A DNA stretch of 64,000 bases, from positions 2,976,001-3,040,000 of the forward strand of contig NZ_CP090207.1 of assembly GCF_021397715.1 (NCBI RefSeq), written 5' to 3'. The notes under the pieces are model-generated. The model did no database searches and was not told the DNA's origin. It was given only the letters and a program-made list of their open reading frames with translations. Shown here piece by piece: positions 9,184 to 19,840 of this stretch. Origin of the DNA: Pantoea agglomerans. GTDB lineage: Bacteria; Pseudomonadota; Gammaproteobacteria; Enterobacterales; Enterobacteriaceae. The position numbers were made by a program, and so were the translations under genes. Position 1 is the stretch's first letter. Each line of letters begins with the position of its first letter.

Positions 9184-9259
9184 TGGTGGGTCGTGCAGGA
9201 TTCGAACCTGCGACCAATTGATTAAAAGTCAACTGCTCTACCAACTGAGCTAACGACCC
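9184..9259 (-). tRNA. tRNA-Lys (UUU)
   Basis: First tRNA-Lys of the cluster, 173 bp downstream of the cpoB stop. I see no terminator hairpin between cpoB and this gene, so transcription from the tol-pal operon may continue into the tRNAs as known for E. coli. The tRNA-Val genes found in the E. coli cluster are absent here. Confidence 0.98.
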
Positions 9260-9432
9260 ATCTTCAGGCTTACCGGACACTTTTGCAATTTTGCAATGTC
9301 ACCCGGCAACGGCGGCATATATTACTGATTTACTGAGGTAGCGCAACCCTTATTTCTGCCAAAAGCGTCGTTTGCTTACCTTTCATACGGCAAGACCAGA
9401 AATCACACGATATCCGGTCTGAACCGTACAGA

Positions 9433-10227
9433 TTACATCCCTGCCAGACGTTTTTGCGCCTGTTTTGCAGAGTCGGTATTGGGATAAAGTTTGATCACCT
9501 GCTGGTAAACCGCTTTGGCTTTCGCCGTGTCGTTTTTCTCCTGCATGATGACGCCCACTTTCAATAACGCCTCTGCGGCTTTCGGCGACTTCGGATAGTT
9601 TTTCACCACCGTGGCGTAATAATAGGCCGCGTCGTCCTTTTTGCCTTTGTTGTAGTTCAGCTGTCCCAGCCAGTAATTGGCGTTCGGCTGATAGGTCGAA
9701 TCAGGGTAACGTTTTACCCATGCCTGCAGCGCAGTGATCGCCTGATCGTACTGTTTCTTCTCCAGAATCAGCGCAACAGCCGCATTGTAATCACTGTTCG
9801 CATCACCGCTCTGCGTCGGTGCGCTATCAGTGGCAGCCGCCGCACCCGCGTCGGTGGCCGCTGCTGCACCGGCTGAGGCATCGCTGCCAGCCGCTGACTG
9901 CGCGCCGCCGCTGTTACTGCTGCTCAGGCTGTCGATCTGCTGATAGAGCTGCTTCTGACGCTCGACGACCTGATTAAGCTGATACGAGTTTTGCTGGATT
10001 TGCCCACGCAGCGAGTCGATGTCACGCTGGTTATCGCTCATCTGCTGTTGCAGTTGTTGCATCAGCTGTGCCTGGGCATTGGAGATTCGTTCAAGAGTGG
10101 TGACACGGTCTTCGACCGAGCCGGAGCCAACGCTACTGATTGACGCTTGGGCATTAGCGGCCCAGGGGGCCGCTACGCCAATCAGTAACGACAGACTCAA
10201 CAGATGATGTCTGAAGTTACTAACCAT
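9433..10227 (-). CDS. cpoB: Cell division coordinator CpoB (YbgF)
   Basis: A 264-residue periplasmic protein that binds TolA and links Tol-Pal outer-membrane constriction with PBP1B peptidoglycan synthesis at the septum. It has a signal peptide ending near ANA-QA (residue 26), a coiled coil that should trimerise (about 35-100), a low-complexity Ala/Ser/Gly linker (about 103-143) and C-terminal tetratricopeptide repeats (DYNAAVALILEKKQYDQAI onward). It follows pal by 9 bp as last protein gene of the operon. Length matches E. coli (263). Confidence 0.96.
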   Translation of the reverse strand: MVSNFRHHLLSLSLLIGVAAPWAANAQASISSVGSGSVEDRVTTLERISNAQAQLMQQLQQQMSDNQRDIDSLRGQIQQNSYQLNQVVERQKQLYQQIDSLSSSNSGGAQSAAGSDASAGAAAATDAGAAAATDSAPTQSGDANSDYNAAVALILEKKQYDQAITALQAWVKRYPDSTYQPNANYWLGQLNYNKGKKDDAAYYYATVVKNYPKSPKAAEALLKVGVIMQEKNDTAKAKAVYQQVIKLYPNTDSAKQAQKRLAGM

Positions 10228-10236
10228 GTGATTCTC

Positions 10237-10764
10237 TTAGTAGACCAGTACGGCACGACGGTTTTTAGAGTAAGCCGCTTCGTCATGACCCAGAACCGCT
10301 GGCTTCTCTTTACCGTAAGAAACGATAGACATCTGATCGGCAGAAACGCCTTTGCCTTGCAGATACATTTTCACTGCGCTGGCGCGACGTTCGCCCAGGG
10401 CGATGTTGTATTCCGGCGTACCGCGCTCATCCGCGTGACCTTCAATGGTCACTTTGTAAGATGGGTTGCTACGCAGGAAGGCAGCATGCTGATCCAGCAT
10501 CTGAGCGTAATCAGACTGAACGTCATATTTGTCCAGACCGAAGTAGACGATGTTGTTCTGCTGCAGCTGCTGCATCTGCAGACGCGCCTGCTCGTCAGAA
10601 GACATGTTGCCGCCGTTGCCGTTCATGCCAGAATTTGCACCGTAAGCGCCATCAGCGCCCATGCCAGTCTGGTCATTGTTGTTGTTTTTGTGTGAGCTAC
10701 AAGCCGCTACTGCCAGAACCGGCAGAGCCAGCATCAAACCCTTCAGCACTTTGTTCAGTTGCAT
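10237..10764 (-). CDS. pal: Peptidoglycan-associated lipoprotein Pal
   Basis: Pal is an outer-membrane lipoprotein that holds the outer membrane to peptidoglycan and is moved by TolB and TolA during division. The 175-residue protein has a lipoprotein signal with lipobox LAVAAC (Cys about 22), a flexible Asn/Gly-rich stretch ([20 protein letters not shown]), then an OmpA-like domain with [19 protein letters not shown] and ERRA for diaminopimelate binding. It lies 51 bp downstream of tolB in the tol operon. Confidence 0.98.
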   Translation of the reverse strand: MQLNKVLKGLMLALPVLAVAACSSHKNNNNDQTGMGADGAYGANSGMNGNGGNMSSDEQARLQMQQLQQNNIVYFGLDKYDVQSDYAQMLDQHAAFLRSNPSYKVTIEGHADERGTPEYNIALGERRASAVKMYLQGKGVSADQMSIVSYGKEKPAVLGHDEAAYSKNRRAVLVY

Positions 10765-10815
10765 TTCAAAAATCCCATTATTGTTTATTGTTTGTGATGT
10801 CTGTTAAGTCAGACA

Positions 10816-12111
10816 TTACAGATACGGCGACCAGGCAGGAAATTTTACCTGTCCATCAGTTGCCGGAAGACGCGCTTTGAAACGGCCGTCGGTTGAAACC
10901 AGCTGCAGCACGGAACCCATCCCCTGAGTAGAGCTATAGATTACCATTGTGCCGTTCGGTGCCAGGCTCGGCGTTTCATCCAGGAACGTGTCCGTTAACG
11001 TTTGAACGGCTCCCGTTTCCAGATCCTGTTTGGCGACGTGTTGAGCACCGCCACTGGTGCTAATCATCACCATTGATTTACCATCGGTAGCCACATCCGC
11101 ATCCTGGTTCTGACCGCCTTCCCAGGTAATACGCTGTGGCGTGCCACCGTTGAGACCCACTTTATAAATCTGCGGCGCACCCGCCTGATCCGAGGTATAA
11201 GCCAGCGTCTGGCTATCCGGGAACCAGGTCGGTTCGGTGCTGTTATAACGGCCATCGGTCACCTGACGGGTCTGACCGGACGCCAGATCCATGACGTAGA
11301 GGTTGAGGCTGCCGGTTTTAGACAGGGCAAAAGCCAGTTTTGAGCCATCTGGTGAGAACGCCGGCGCACCGTTGTGACGTGGATAAGAGGCGACCTGGCG
11401 CACAGCACCGTTGGAGAGCGTCTGCACTACCAGCGCTGACTTGCCGCTTTCAAAGGTCACGTAAGCCACTTTGCTGCCATCTGGCGACCAGGCGGGTGAC
11501 ATCAGCGGCTGCGGCGAGCGGTGTACCACAAACTGGTTGTAGCCATCGTAATCCGCCACGCGCAGTTCATATGGGAACTGACCGCCGTTGGTCTGCACCA
11601 CATAGGCGATACGGGTGCGGAAAGCGCCTTTAATGCCGGTCAGCTTCTGAAAGGTTTCGTCACTGGCGGTGTGCGCCGCATAGCGCAGCCACTGTTTGGT
11701 CACCTTGAAGGAGTTCTGTGCCAGCACGGTTCCTGGCGCGCCGCCGGTATCGACGAGCTGATAAGAGACCTGATAGCTGCCATCCGGGTTAGACTGCACC
11801 TGACCCACAACGACGGAATCAATGCCCAGCGCGCTCCAGGCAGCAGGCTGAACTTCCTGCGCGCTGGTTGGCTGCTGTGGCAGACGTGAGCGATCAAGCG
11901 GATTAAATTTACCGCTGTTGCGCAGGTCAGCCGCCACAATGCCACCGATATCTTCTGGCGCGGCGCCAGCACCGGCCCATTTAAACGGGACCACGCCAAT
12001 CGGGCGTGCGGTATTCACACCCTGGGTGATCTCAATACGAACTTCTGCATGCAGCACGGCTGCCCACAGCAGGATAAAAAAGCCTAACGTAACGCGAAGA
12101 GCTTGCTTCAT
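10816..12111 (-). CDS. tolB: Tol-Pal system beta-propeller protein TolB
   Basis: Periplasmic TolB bridges TolA and Pal; its N-terminal peptide signals to TolA. The 431-residue chain has a cleavable signal ending at [10 protein letters not shown], an N-terminal mixed alpha/beta domain, and a six-bladed beta-propeller with repeated SPDGSK and YTSDQAG type motifs ([39 protein letters not shown]). Length equals the usual 430. It follows tolA by 115 bp, where a secondary promoter may lie. Confidence 0.98.
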   Translation of the reverse strand: MKQALRVTLGFFILLWAAVLHAEVRIEITQGVNTARPIGVVPFKWAGAGAAPEDIGGIVAADLRNSGKFNPLDRSRLPQQPTSAQEVQPAAWSALGIDSVVVGQVQSNPDGSYQVSYQLVDTGGAPGTVLAQNSFKVTKQWLRYAAHTASDETFQKLTGIKGAFRTRIAYVVQTNGGQFPYELRVADYDGYNQFVVHRSPQPLMSPAWSPDGSKVAYVTFESGKSALVVQTLSNGAVRQVASYPRHNGAPAFSPDGSKLAFALSKTGSLNLYVMDLASGQTRQVTDGRYNSTEPTWFPDSQTLAYTSDQAGAPQIYKVGLNGGTPQRITWEGGQNQDADVATDGKSMVMISTSGGAQHVAKQDLETGAVQTLTDTFLDETPSLAPNGTMVIYSSTQGMGSVLQLVSTDGRFKARLPATDGQVKFPAWSPYL

Positions 12112-12226
12112 TTTATCTCCCTTATCTGAACCTCAGTCCACGATAATTGGCACTGTTCCTGGAAACCATGAGTACGACTTAATTACGGCAAGCTAACCTT
12201 AGATCAACTTGCCGTCAGATACTGCA

Positions 12227-13516
12227 TTATTGCGGTTTAAAACGCATTGGGGCGTTTTTAAACACTTCGTAGACCGCCTGTGAAGGTGGCTTCGGTATAC
12301 GTGCCTGTCTGGCGGCAGCAATCGCGGCCTGACAGAGCGCGGGATCGCCACCCTCTGACTTAACATCAATCAACAATCCATCAGGCGCAAGTTTAATCCG
12401 CAAATCACAGGTTTTTCCGCGATAGAGATCCGCATCATAGAATCGACTTTGAATTGCACTGACAACCTGGCCCATGTAGGAGTTAATCTCCGCTCCTGAG
12501 GCACCCGCTTTCTTCTGATTTCCCTGACCTGCTGCGCCGCCAGAAGTGCCACTTTTCGGCGCATTTTTACCGGAGGCGAGTCCGCCTAGCAGGTCATCAA
12601 CATCGCTGTCGTTGGCGGCATCTGCAGCGGCTTTGGCCTTCGCATCGGCTTTCGCTTTGGCTGCGGCGTCAGCTTTTGCTTTGGCGGCTGCATCCGCTTT
12701 CGCTTTCGCAGCGGCTTCCGCTTTCTCTTTAGCTGCGTCCGCTTTGGCTTTGGCGGCGGCTTCTGCTTTCTCTTTAGCGGCTTCGGCTTTCGCTTTCGCG
12801 GCTTCAGCCGCCTTTTCTTTGGCTTCTTCAGCCGCTTTAGCTTTCGCATCGGCCGCAGCTTTCGCTTTAGCTTCTGCAGCGGCTTTCGCCTCAGCTTCCG
12901 ACTTCGCTTTGGCTTCGGCTACGGCTTTTTCTTTGGCTGCCGCGGCCGCGGCCGCTTTAGCCTGCTGATCGGCCTGTTTCTTCGCCTCTGCGGCAGCCTG
13001 TTTGGCCTGTTCAGCAGCGGCTTTCGCCTGCGCATCCGCCTGAGCTTTTGCGTCCGCTTTCGCTTTCGCTGCAGCCGCTTCAGCGGTTTTTTGTTGCTCC
13101 TGCGCTTGCTTCGCTGCCTCTTCTGCCGCTTTTTGCTGTTCGGCCTGCTGCTTCGCCTGCTGTCTGGCGTTTTCCTGCGCTTCCAGCCGCTCTTTCTCCA
13201 GCGCTTTCAGACGCTGCTGCTCAGCGGCCTGTTTCTGTTGCAACTCTTCAGCCTGCTGCTGCGCCTGCTTTTTACGCTGCTGTTCAGCGCGCTGGCTGTC
13301 GCTCTGCTGGTTCTGCTGACGGTTGTATTGACTCACTACCGCACCGGGATCGACCATCACAGCATCAATATCGCTGCCGCCGCCACCGGCACTGCTGGCG
13401 TCAATGTGCTCATTAAACGAGCTCCATATCAGCAGCGCGATCAGCACGATGTGCAGAATCACCGAAATGATTATCGCGCGCTTTAACTTCTCGTTTTGCT
13501 CGGTTGCCTTCGACAC
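12227..13516 (-). CDS. tolA: Tol-Pal system protein TolA
   Basis: TolA spans the periplasm from an inner-membrane helix (about residues 15-35) to its C-terminal domain, passing proton-motive energy from TolQR to TolB and Pal. Most of the 429 residues form a long helix rich in Ala, Lys, Glu and Gln made of short AKAKADA and AAEAK type repeats (about 60-300); the DNA below is repetitive in step. The C-terminal domain includes YRGKTCDLRIKLAPDG and ends in KNAPMRFKPQ. The repetitive helix is the part most likely to vary in length between strains. Confidence 0.97.
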   Translation of the reverse strand: MSKATEQNEKLKRAIIISVILHIVLIALLIWSSFNEHIDASSAGGGGSDIDAVMVDPGAVVSQYNRQQNQQSDSQRAEQQRKKQAQQQAEELQQKQAAEQQRLKALEKERLEAQENARQQAKQQAEQQKAAEEAAKQAQEQQKTAEAAAAKAKADAKAQADAQAKAAAEQAKQAAAEAKKQADQQAKAAAAAAAKEKAVAEAKAKSEAEAKAAAEAKAKAAADAKAKAAEEAKEKAAEAAKAKAEAAKEKAEAAAKAKADAAKEKAEAAAKAKADAAAKAKADAAAKAKADAKAKAAADAANDSDVDDLLGGLASGKNAPKSGTSGGAAGQGNQKKAGASGAEINSYMGQVVSAIQSRFYDADLYRGKTCDLRIKLAPDGLLIDVKSEGGDPALCQAAIAAARQARIPKPPSQAVYEVFKNAPMRFKPQ

Positions 13517-13543
13517 ACTCGGTTCCCAAAAAACGGTTCGATT

Positions 13544-13975
13544 TTAAATCGGCTGCGTCATCAAACCGACAGATTTAACACCCGCCTGGTGCAGCAGGTT
13601 GAGCGCTTTAATAATTTCGTCGTAAGGCACTTCTTTCGCGCCCCCGATCAAAAAGACGGTCTTTGGATTCGCTTCCAGTCGACGCTGCGCTTCGCTGATA
13701 ACCTGCTCCGGTGGCAACTGATCCATACGATCGTGATCGACCACCAGACTGTACTGACCGACACCCGCCACTTCGACAATCACCGGCGGGTTATCGTCAC
13801 TGGCGACGGTTTTCGAATCGGTGGCATCAGGCAGGTCCACTTCTACGCTCTGGGTAATAATGGGCGCCGTCGCCATGAAGATCAGCAACAGCACCAACAG
13901 GACGTCCAGTAGCGGAACGATGTTGATTTCCGACTTCAGGTCGCGGCGTTTGCGACCACGTACTCTGGCCATCAT
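13544..13975 (-). CDS. tolR: Tol-Pal system protein TolR
   Basis: TolR pairs with TolQ as a proton-driven motor in the inner membrane. One membrane helix near residues 20-42 contains the conserved aspartate (NIVPLLDVLLVLLL); the periplasmic domain ends in NLLHQAGVKSVGLMTQPI. The first Met (13975) gives 143 residues, while the second (13972) gives 142 as in E. coli; both fit the AGAGG ribosome binding site. It lies 10 bp after tolQ. Confidence 0.97.
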   Translation of the reverse strand: MMARVRGRKRRDLKSEINIVPLLDVLLVLLLIFMATAPIITQSVEVDLPDATDSKTVASDDNPPVIVEVAGVGQYSLVVDHDRMDQLPPEQVISEAQRRLEANPKTVFLIGGAKEVPYDEIIKALNLLHQAGVKSVGLMTQPI

Positions 13976-13985
13976 TAACCTCTAT

Positions 13986-15073
<1,088 letters not shown>

Positions 15074-15251
15074 TCTATATCCCGGCCTCGTTTTAAACGT
15101 TGCTACTATACGCAAGACAAATCGGGTTTGGAATGGGTCGCCAGAGCCAGGCGAAAATAATTATCGCACCGAAACAAACGGAACGATTTCAGGGAGATTT
15201 CTTGACCGGACGCTGACAAAAACTCACTCACAGCGTCGATATGGCGGGAGA

Positions 15252-15545
15252 TTAAGCGTAAAAGCGATAAAGCGCGATAAACAGCACCCCCATTGCCGGT
15301 AAGGGAGAAAACAGCGCCTGCCATCGGGTATGTTGTGGCCGGAAACCGACGCCGTGGATCACGCCACAGCAGATCGCCCAAATCAGCACCACCGCCTGCA
15401 GTGCAGGCAGCCGGCCTGCGTGGTCGGCAAAGCGCGTCGGGTCCCACAGCACGCCGCCAGCCGTCACCAGCGCCAGCAGCAGTGAAAGGGCCCGTAACGG
15501 GCCCTTATCCATCAGACCATAGAGCATCTGAATCACGGTACGCAT
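15252..15545 (-). CDS. ybgE: Cyd operon protein YbgE
   Basis: A 97-residue hydrophobic protein with about three membrane helices, conserved at the end of cydABX operons; its function is not known. It starts MRTVIQMLYGLMDKGPLRAL. The ATG overlaps the cydX stop by one base (TGATG), so translation is probably coupled. 178 bp separate its stop from the ybgC start. Confidence 0.92.
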   Translation of the reverse strand: MRTVIQMLYGLMDKGPLRALSLLLALVTAGGVLWDPTRFADHAGRLPALQAVVLIWAICCGVIHGVGFRPQHTRWQALFSPLPAMGVLFIALYRFYA

Positions 15546-15649
15546 CAGTGTGTCTCATCCTGCGCATCGACATGCTCAATCGCCAGTGCGGTGACGATAC
15601 CAAAGGCACAGGCCAGCAAGGTGCCAAGAATCCAGGCAAAATACCACAT
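15545..15649 (-). CDS. cydX: Cytochrome bd-I oxidase subunit CydX
   Basis: A 34-residue single-helix subunit, read directly from the sequence: MWYFAWILGTLLACAFG, continuing IVTALAIEHVDAQDETH. It packs against CydA and is needed for stable heme d binding and oxidase activity in E. coli. It begins 15 bp downstream of cydB and overlaps ybgE by one base. The sequence is close to E. coli CydX (37 residues). Confidence 0.95.
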   Translation of the reverse strand: MWYFAWILGTLLACAFGIVTALAIEHVDAQDETH

Positions 15650-15664
15650 GCGTCGTCTCCTTAA

Positions 15665-16804
15665 TCAGTAGAGTGAGTGACTGTTGCTTTCAATGTGCTC
15701 TTTAGTGATGCGACCGAACATCTTCCAGTAACACCAGCTGGTGTAGGCAAGAATGATCGGTACGAAAATCACCGCGGCGACGGTCATAATTTTCAGGGTG
15801 AGCAGACTGGAGGTGGCATCCCACATCGTCAGGCTCATTCCCGGCACCGTGCTGGATGGCATGATGAACGGGAACATCGCGATACCGGCGGTCATGATGA
15901 CGCAGGCCAGCGTCAGGGAAGAGAACAGGAACGCCCACGCGCCCTTCTCAACCCGTGAGCAGAGGATGGTCAGCAGCGGCAGCACAGTACCCAGCACCGG
16001 GAACAGCCACAGCACAGGATGATTCTGGAAGTTGACCATCCAGGCACCCGCTTCGCGCACCACGGTTTTACCCAATGGGTTAGAGGCAGCGAAGTGATCG
16101 ATGGTGCTGGTGACTACGTAGCCATCAATCCCATATTTGACCCAGACGCCCGCCAGTACGAAGCAGACCATCATCACCAGCGCCGCCAGTTGTGCCGCAG
16201 TGCGTGACCGCAGATGCAGTTCACCGGTGGTGCGCATCTGCAGGTAGGTCGCGCCCTGCGCCAGAATCATCGCGACGCTGACCACGCCCGCCAGCAGGCC
16301 AAACGGATTCAGCAGCTGGAAGAAGTTACCGGTATAGAACAGGCGCAGATACTCATCAGCATGGAACGGTACGCCCTGCAACAGGTTACCGAACGCCACG
16401 CCAATCACCAGCGGTGGCACGAAGCTGCCGATGAAGATGCCCCAGTCCCAGGCACCGCGCCAGCGGTTGTCTTCAATCTTCGAGCGGTAATCGAAACCCA
16501 CCGGACGGAAGAACAGCGAGGCGAGCACCAGAATCATCGCCACATAGAAGCCGGAAAACGCGGCGGCATAGACCATCGGCCAGGCAGCAAACAGCGCGCC
16601 GCCCGCCGTGATCAGCCACACCTGATTGCCATCCCAGTGCGGCGCAATCGAGTTAATCATGATGCGGCGTTCGGTATCGTTGCGGCCCAGAATGCGCGTC
16701 AGCATACCGACGCCCATATCAAAGCCATCCGCGACCGCAAAGCCAATCAGCAGGACGCCTATCAGCAGCCACCAGACAAAGCGCAGTACTTCATAATCAA
16801 ACAT
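15665..16804 (-). CDS. cydB: Cytochrome bd-I ubiquinol oxidase subunit II
   Basis: CydB is the 379-residue structural subunit of the high-affinity quinol oxidase used at low oxygen. It has eight or nine membrane helices and the family N-terminus MFDYEVLRFVWWLLIGVLLI with the GFDMGVG motif. The C-terminus TKEHIESNSHSLY matches the enteric type. It follows cydA by 11 bp. Confidence 0.97.
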   Translation of the reverse strand: MFDYEVLRFVWWLLIGVLLIGFAVADGFDMGVGMLTRILGRNDTERRIMINSIAPHWDGNQVWLITAGGALFAAWPMVYAAAFSGFYVAMILVLASLFFRPVGFDYRSKIEDNRWRGAWDWGIFIGSFVPPLVIGVAFGNLLQGVPFHADEYLRLFYTGNFFQLLNPFGLLAGVVSVAMILAQGATYLQMRTTGELHLRSRTAAQLAALVMMVCFVLAGVWVKYGIDGYVVTSTIDHFAASNPLGKTVVREAGAWMVNFQNHPVLWLFPVLGTVLPLLTILCSRVEKGAWAFLFSSLTLACVIMTAGIAMFPFIMPSSTVPGMSLTMWDATSSLLTLKIMTVAAVIFVPIILAYTSWCYWKMFGRITKEHIESNSHSLY

Positions 16805-16815
16805 GATCCTTCTCC

Positions 16816-18387
16816 TTATCCCTGCACCGGCTGGGTGATCGCCGTGATCTGTTCATGATGGTAACGCCCGGTTTTCAGGCTGCTCGGCCCGAGGCGGGCA
16901 AATTTAAACATCAGGTACATCTCAGCTATCAGGAACAGCGTGTAGAGGCCGCAGATCAGGATCATGGAGAACAGCAGATCGCCCGTGGTCAGCGACGAGT
17001 TGGCGACCGCGGTCGGCAGCACTTCACCGATCGCCCACGGCTGACGACCATATTCGGCCACAAACCAGCCCGATTCGATGGCAATCCACGGCAGCGGGAT
17101 ACCAAACAGCGCCGCTTTCAGTAACCAGCGATTCTTACCGATGCGGTTACGGATCACGCTCCAGAACGCCAGGGTCATCACACCCAGCAGCAGCACGCCG
17201 CAAAGAACCATGATGCGGAAGGCGAAGTAAAGCGGAGCCACGCGCGGGATGGAATCCTGCGTCGCCTGCTGAATCTGTGCTTCGGTCGCATCCGCCACGT
17301 TGTCGGTATAGCGCTTCAGCAGCAGACCATAACCAAGATCCTGTTTATGGGCGTTGAACGCATCGCGTACTGCCGGGTCTTGGCTGCCGCCACGCAGTTC
17401 ATTCAGCAAGGCGTAGGCTTTCATGCCGTTACGGATACGCACTTCATGCTGCGCCATCAGATCTTTCAGACCGGTCACTGGCGTGTCGGTGGATCGGGTC
17501 GCGATCAGGCCGAGCAGCCACGGGATTTGAATGGCATATTTGTTTTCGCGGGTTTCCTGATCCGGCAGGCCAAACAGGGTAAATGACGCAGGCGCGGGCT
17601 GGGTTTCCCATTCCGCTTCAATCGCTGCCAGCTTGGTTTTCTGCACGTCGCCCATCTCATAACCGGACTCATCACCCAGCACGATTACCGACAGTATCGC
17701 CGCCATGCCAAAGCTGGCCGCAATGGCGAACGAGCGTTTAGCAAAGGCGAAGTCACGCCCTTTCAGCATGTACCAGGCGCTGATGCCCATAATGAACATC
17801 GCACCGGTGGTGTAACCGGCTGCCACGGTATGAACGAATTTCACCTGCGCAACCGGGTTCAGCACCAGCTCAGAGAAGCTGACCATCTCCATACGCATGG
17901 TTTCGAAGTTGAACTCAGAAGCGATGGGATTCTGCATCCAGCCGTTGGCCACCAGAATCCACAGCGCAGACATGTTTGAGCCAAGCGCCACCAGCCAGGT
18001 CACCGCCAGATGCTGCACTTTGCCCAGCCGATCCCAGCCAAAAAAGAACAGACCGACAAAGGTGGATTCGAGGAAGAACGCCATCAGGCCTTCAATGGCG
18101 AGCGGCGCACCGAAAATATCGCCGACGTAGTGAGAATAATAGGACCAGTTGGTGCCGAACTGAAATTCCATCGTCAGACCGGTAGCCACACCCAGCGCAA
18201 AGTTAATACCAAATAACTTGCCCCAGAATTTAGTCATATCTTTATAAATTTGTTTACCGCTCAGGACGTAAACCGTTTCCATGATCGCCAGCAAAAACGC
18301 CATACCCAGCGTTAAAGGCACGAACAGAAAATGGTACATCGCCGTTAAGGCAAACTGTAACCGCGACAGCTCGACGATATCTAACAT
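16816..18387 (-). CDS. cydA: Cytochrome bd-I ubiquinol oxidase subunit I
   Basis: CydA carries hemes b558, b595 and d and the quinol site. The 523-residue protein shows the axial heme ligand His19 in [13 protein letters not shown], a second His near 186 ([14 protein letters not shown]), the GRQPW motif, and a long Q-loop (residues about 255-370) of the E. coli type. First gene of cydABX-ybgE. A 577-bp upstream region with ArcA- and FNR-like sites fits regulation by oxygen. Confidence 0.98.
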   Translation of the reverse strand: MLDIVELSRLQFALTAMYHFLFVPLTLGMAFLLAIMETVYVLSGKQIYKDMTKFWGKLFGINFALGVATGLTMEFQFGTNWSYYSHYVGDIFGAPLAIEGLMAFFLESTFVGLFFFGWDRLGKVQHLAVTWLVALGSNMSALWILVANGWMQNPIASEFNFETMRMEMVSFSELVLNPVAQVKFVHTVAAGYTTGAMFIMGISAWYMLKGRDFAFAKRSFAIAASFGMAAILSVIVLGDESGYEMGDVQKTKLAAIEAEWETQPAPASFTLFGLPDQETRENKYAIQIPWLLGLIATRSTDTPVTGLKDLMAQHEVRIRNGMKAYALLNELRGGSQDPAVRDAFNAHKQDLGYGLLLKRYTDNVADATEAQIQQATQDSIPRVAPLYFAFRIMVLCGVLLLGVMTLAFWSVIRNRIGKNRWLLKAALFGIPLPWIAIESGWFVAEYGRQPWAIGEVLPTAVANSSLTTGDLLFSMILICGLYTLFLIAEMYLMFKFARLGPSSLKTGRYHHEQITAITQPVQG

Positions 18388-18720
18388 AATGACTCCTTGC
18401 TCCTCGCATTATCTCGTTACGCGCGCGTCAGCGGCGCGCGTAATCTGAGTCAGGAACGACTGTTTATTAATTCCAGTTTTTTTATACCCGGCGGAACCGG
18501 TAAATGAGCTGCCCGATGCTGGCAAATAACGGGTAAAGCAGCCCTGAGTGTCAACGCAGCGCTATCTTCAACGTAAGCAGAAACAACAGAAAAGAGGGTG
18601 TCATCCCCGGTCAGAGCAAACGTTTGAAAGTTTGTGTAAAAGGCTGGATTGATGCAGCGCAATTTACGCCTTTAACGCTGCGCTTTGCCAGCGGAATAGT
18701 TGGTTATAACTTGCCGATAA

Positions 18721-18734
18721 TTGATCTGGATTAA
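18721..18734. promoter_or_regulatory. FNR-like site upstream of cydA
   Basis: TTGATCTGGATTAA matches the FNR dyad TTGAT-N4-ATCAA with one mismatch. It lies about 335 bp before the cydA start, in the zone where E. coli cyd promoters are controlled by FNR and ArcA. Seen by eye only. Confidence 0.5.
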
Positions 18735-18828
18735 CGCAATAAGTTTCCAGATATGTTCAGGTAGGTTTCTTGTTATCAGGATGTCATCGTCGCGCTGAAT
18801 ATTATTTAAAAAAGGTTACCTTTGATCT

Positions 18829-18839
18829 ATTTAATTAAC
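18829..18839 (-). promoter_or_regulatory. ArcA-like site upstream of cydA
   Basis: On the minus strand this reads GTTAATTAAAT, a full match to the core of the ArcA-P consensus as I recall it. It lies about 440 bp upstream of cydA, as do the upstream ArcA sites in E. coli. Short AT-rich matches can occur by chance. Confidence 0.5.
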
Positions 18840-18916
18840 GTTGGCGGTTTTTAGAGGATGATTCAGCGCGGTATCCGGCCCAGCCGCACCAAGCTCTGGC
18901 GGCCGTTTAACCGCAT

Positions 18917-18948
18917 AAAAAAAGCCACCCGCATGAGGTGGCTTTTTT
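18917..18948 (-). terminator. Terminator of the sdh-suc operon
   Basis: Hairpin with arms AAGCCACC and GGTGGCTT around GCATGA, followed by T residues on both strands. It lies 17 bp after the sucD stop. In E. coli the RNA end at this place is processed to the small RNA SdhX (RybD), which makes the short 3' tail here a candidate for the same; the seed region was not checked. Confidence 0.85.
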
Positions 18949-18964
18949 GTCGGAACGGTCCGGC

Positions 18965-19840
18965 TTATTTCGCTGGCAGTACCGCTTTCACGGCATCACC
19001 AATGTCAGCCAGGCTGCGAACGGTTTTCACGCCCGCTGCTTCCAGCGCCGCAAACTTCTCGTCAGCGGTGCCTTTACCACCGGCAATGATGGCGCCCGCA
19101 TGGCCCATACGCTTGCCTTTAGGTGCCGTCACACCCGCGATGTAACCAACAACCGGTTTGGTGACGTGCTCTTTGATGAACGCCGCCGCTTCTTCTTCCG
19201 CGCTGCCACCGATCTCACCGATCATCACGATCGCTTCGGTCTGTGGATCGTCCTGGAACATTTTCAGGATGTCGATGAAGTTAGAACCTGGGATCGGGTC
19301 GCCGCCGATGCCGACGCAGGTCGACTGGCCGTAACCGATGTCCGTGGTCTGCTTAACCGCTTCATAGGTTAGTGTCCCTGAACGTGACACGATGCCGACG
19401 CGGCCCGGCTGGTGAATGTGGCCCGGCATGATGCCGATTTTGCATTCGCCTGGGGTGATCACGCCTGGGCAGTTTGGACCGATCATCCGCACGCCTGCTT
19501 CATCCAGCTTCACTTTCACCGTCAGCATATCCAGCGTCGGGATACCTTCGGTGATGGTGATGATCAGTTTAATGCCCGCATCGATCGCTTCGAGGATGCC
19601 ATCTTTACAGAACGGTGCCGGTACGTAGATGACGGTGGCGGTTGCGCCGGTCGCTTCTACGGCTTCGCGCACGGTATTGAACACCGGCAGACCAAGGTGC
19701 GTGGTGCCGCCTTTGCCTGGCGTCACGCCGCCAACCAGTTGGGTGCCGTAAGCCAGCGCCTGCTCAGAATGGAAAGTCCCCTGGCCACCGGTGAAACCCT
19801 GGCAAATGACTTTGGTGTTTTTGTCGATCAGAATGGACAT
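18965..19840 (-). CDS. sucD: Succinyl-CoA synthetase subunit alpha
   Basis: SucD forms the CoA-binding half of succinyl-CoA synthetase, which makes ATP or GTP from succinyl-CoA. 291 residues. The phosphorylated histidine is in [13 protein letters not shown], and the N-terminal CoA site includes [13 protein letters not shown]. Its ATG overlaps the sucC stop by one base. Last gene of the sdhCDAB-sucABCD block. Confidence 0.98.
   Translation of the reverse strand: MSILIDKNTKVICQGFTGGQGTFHSEQALAYGTQLVGGVTPGKGGTTHLGLPVFNTVREAVEATGATATVIYVPAPFCKDGILEAIDAGIKLIITITEGIPTLDMLTVKVKLDEAGVRMIGPNCPGVITPGECKIGIMPGHIHQPGRVGIVSRSGTLTYEAVKQTTDIGYGQSTCVGIGGDPIPGSNFIDILKMFQDDPQTEAIVMIGEIGGSAEEEAAAFIKEHVTKPVVGYIAGVTAPKGKRMGHAGAIIAGGKGTADEKFAALEAAGVKTVRSLADIGDAVKAVLPAK

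Larger units (their letters stand above)
18388..18964. other. Intergenic region between cydA and sucD
   Basis: No convincing gene is present. The region holds the cyd promoter side (ArcA- and FNR-like sites below), a small AAAGG-TTA-CCTTT dyad at 18811-18823, and at its right end the sucD terminator. In E. coli the mngRAB genes lie between suc and cyd; here they are absent. Confidence 0.8.

Noticed and set aside
12227..13516. Repetitive DNA in tolA as a separate repeat element
   Set aside because: The repeats follow the Ala/Lys-rich helix of TolA in frame and are explained by the protein.
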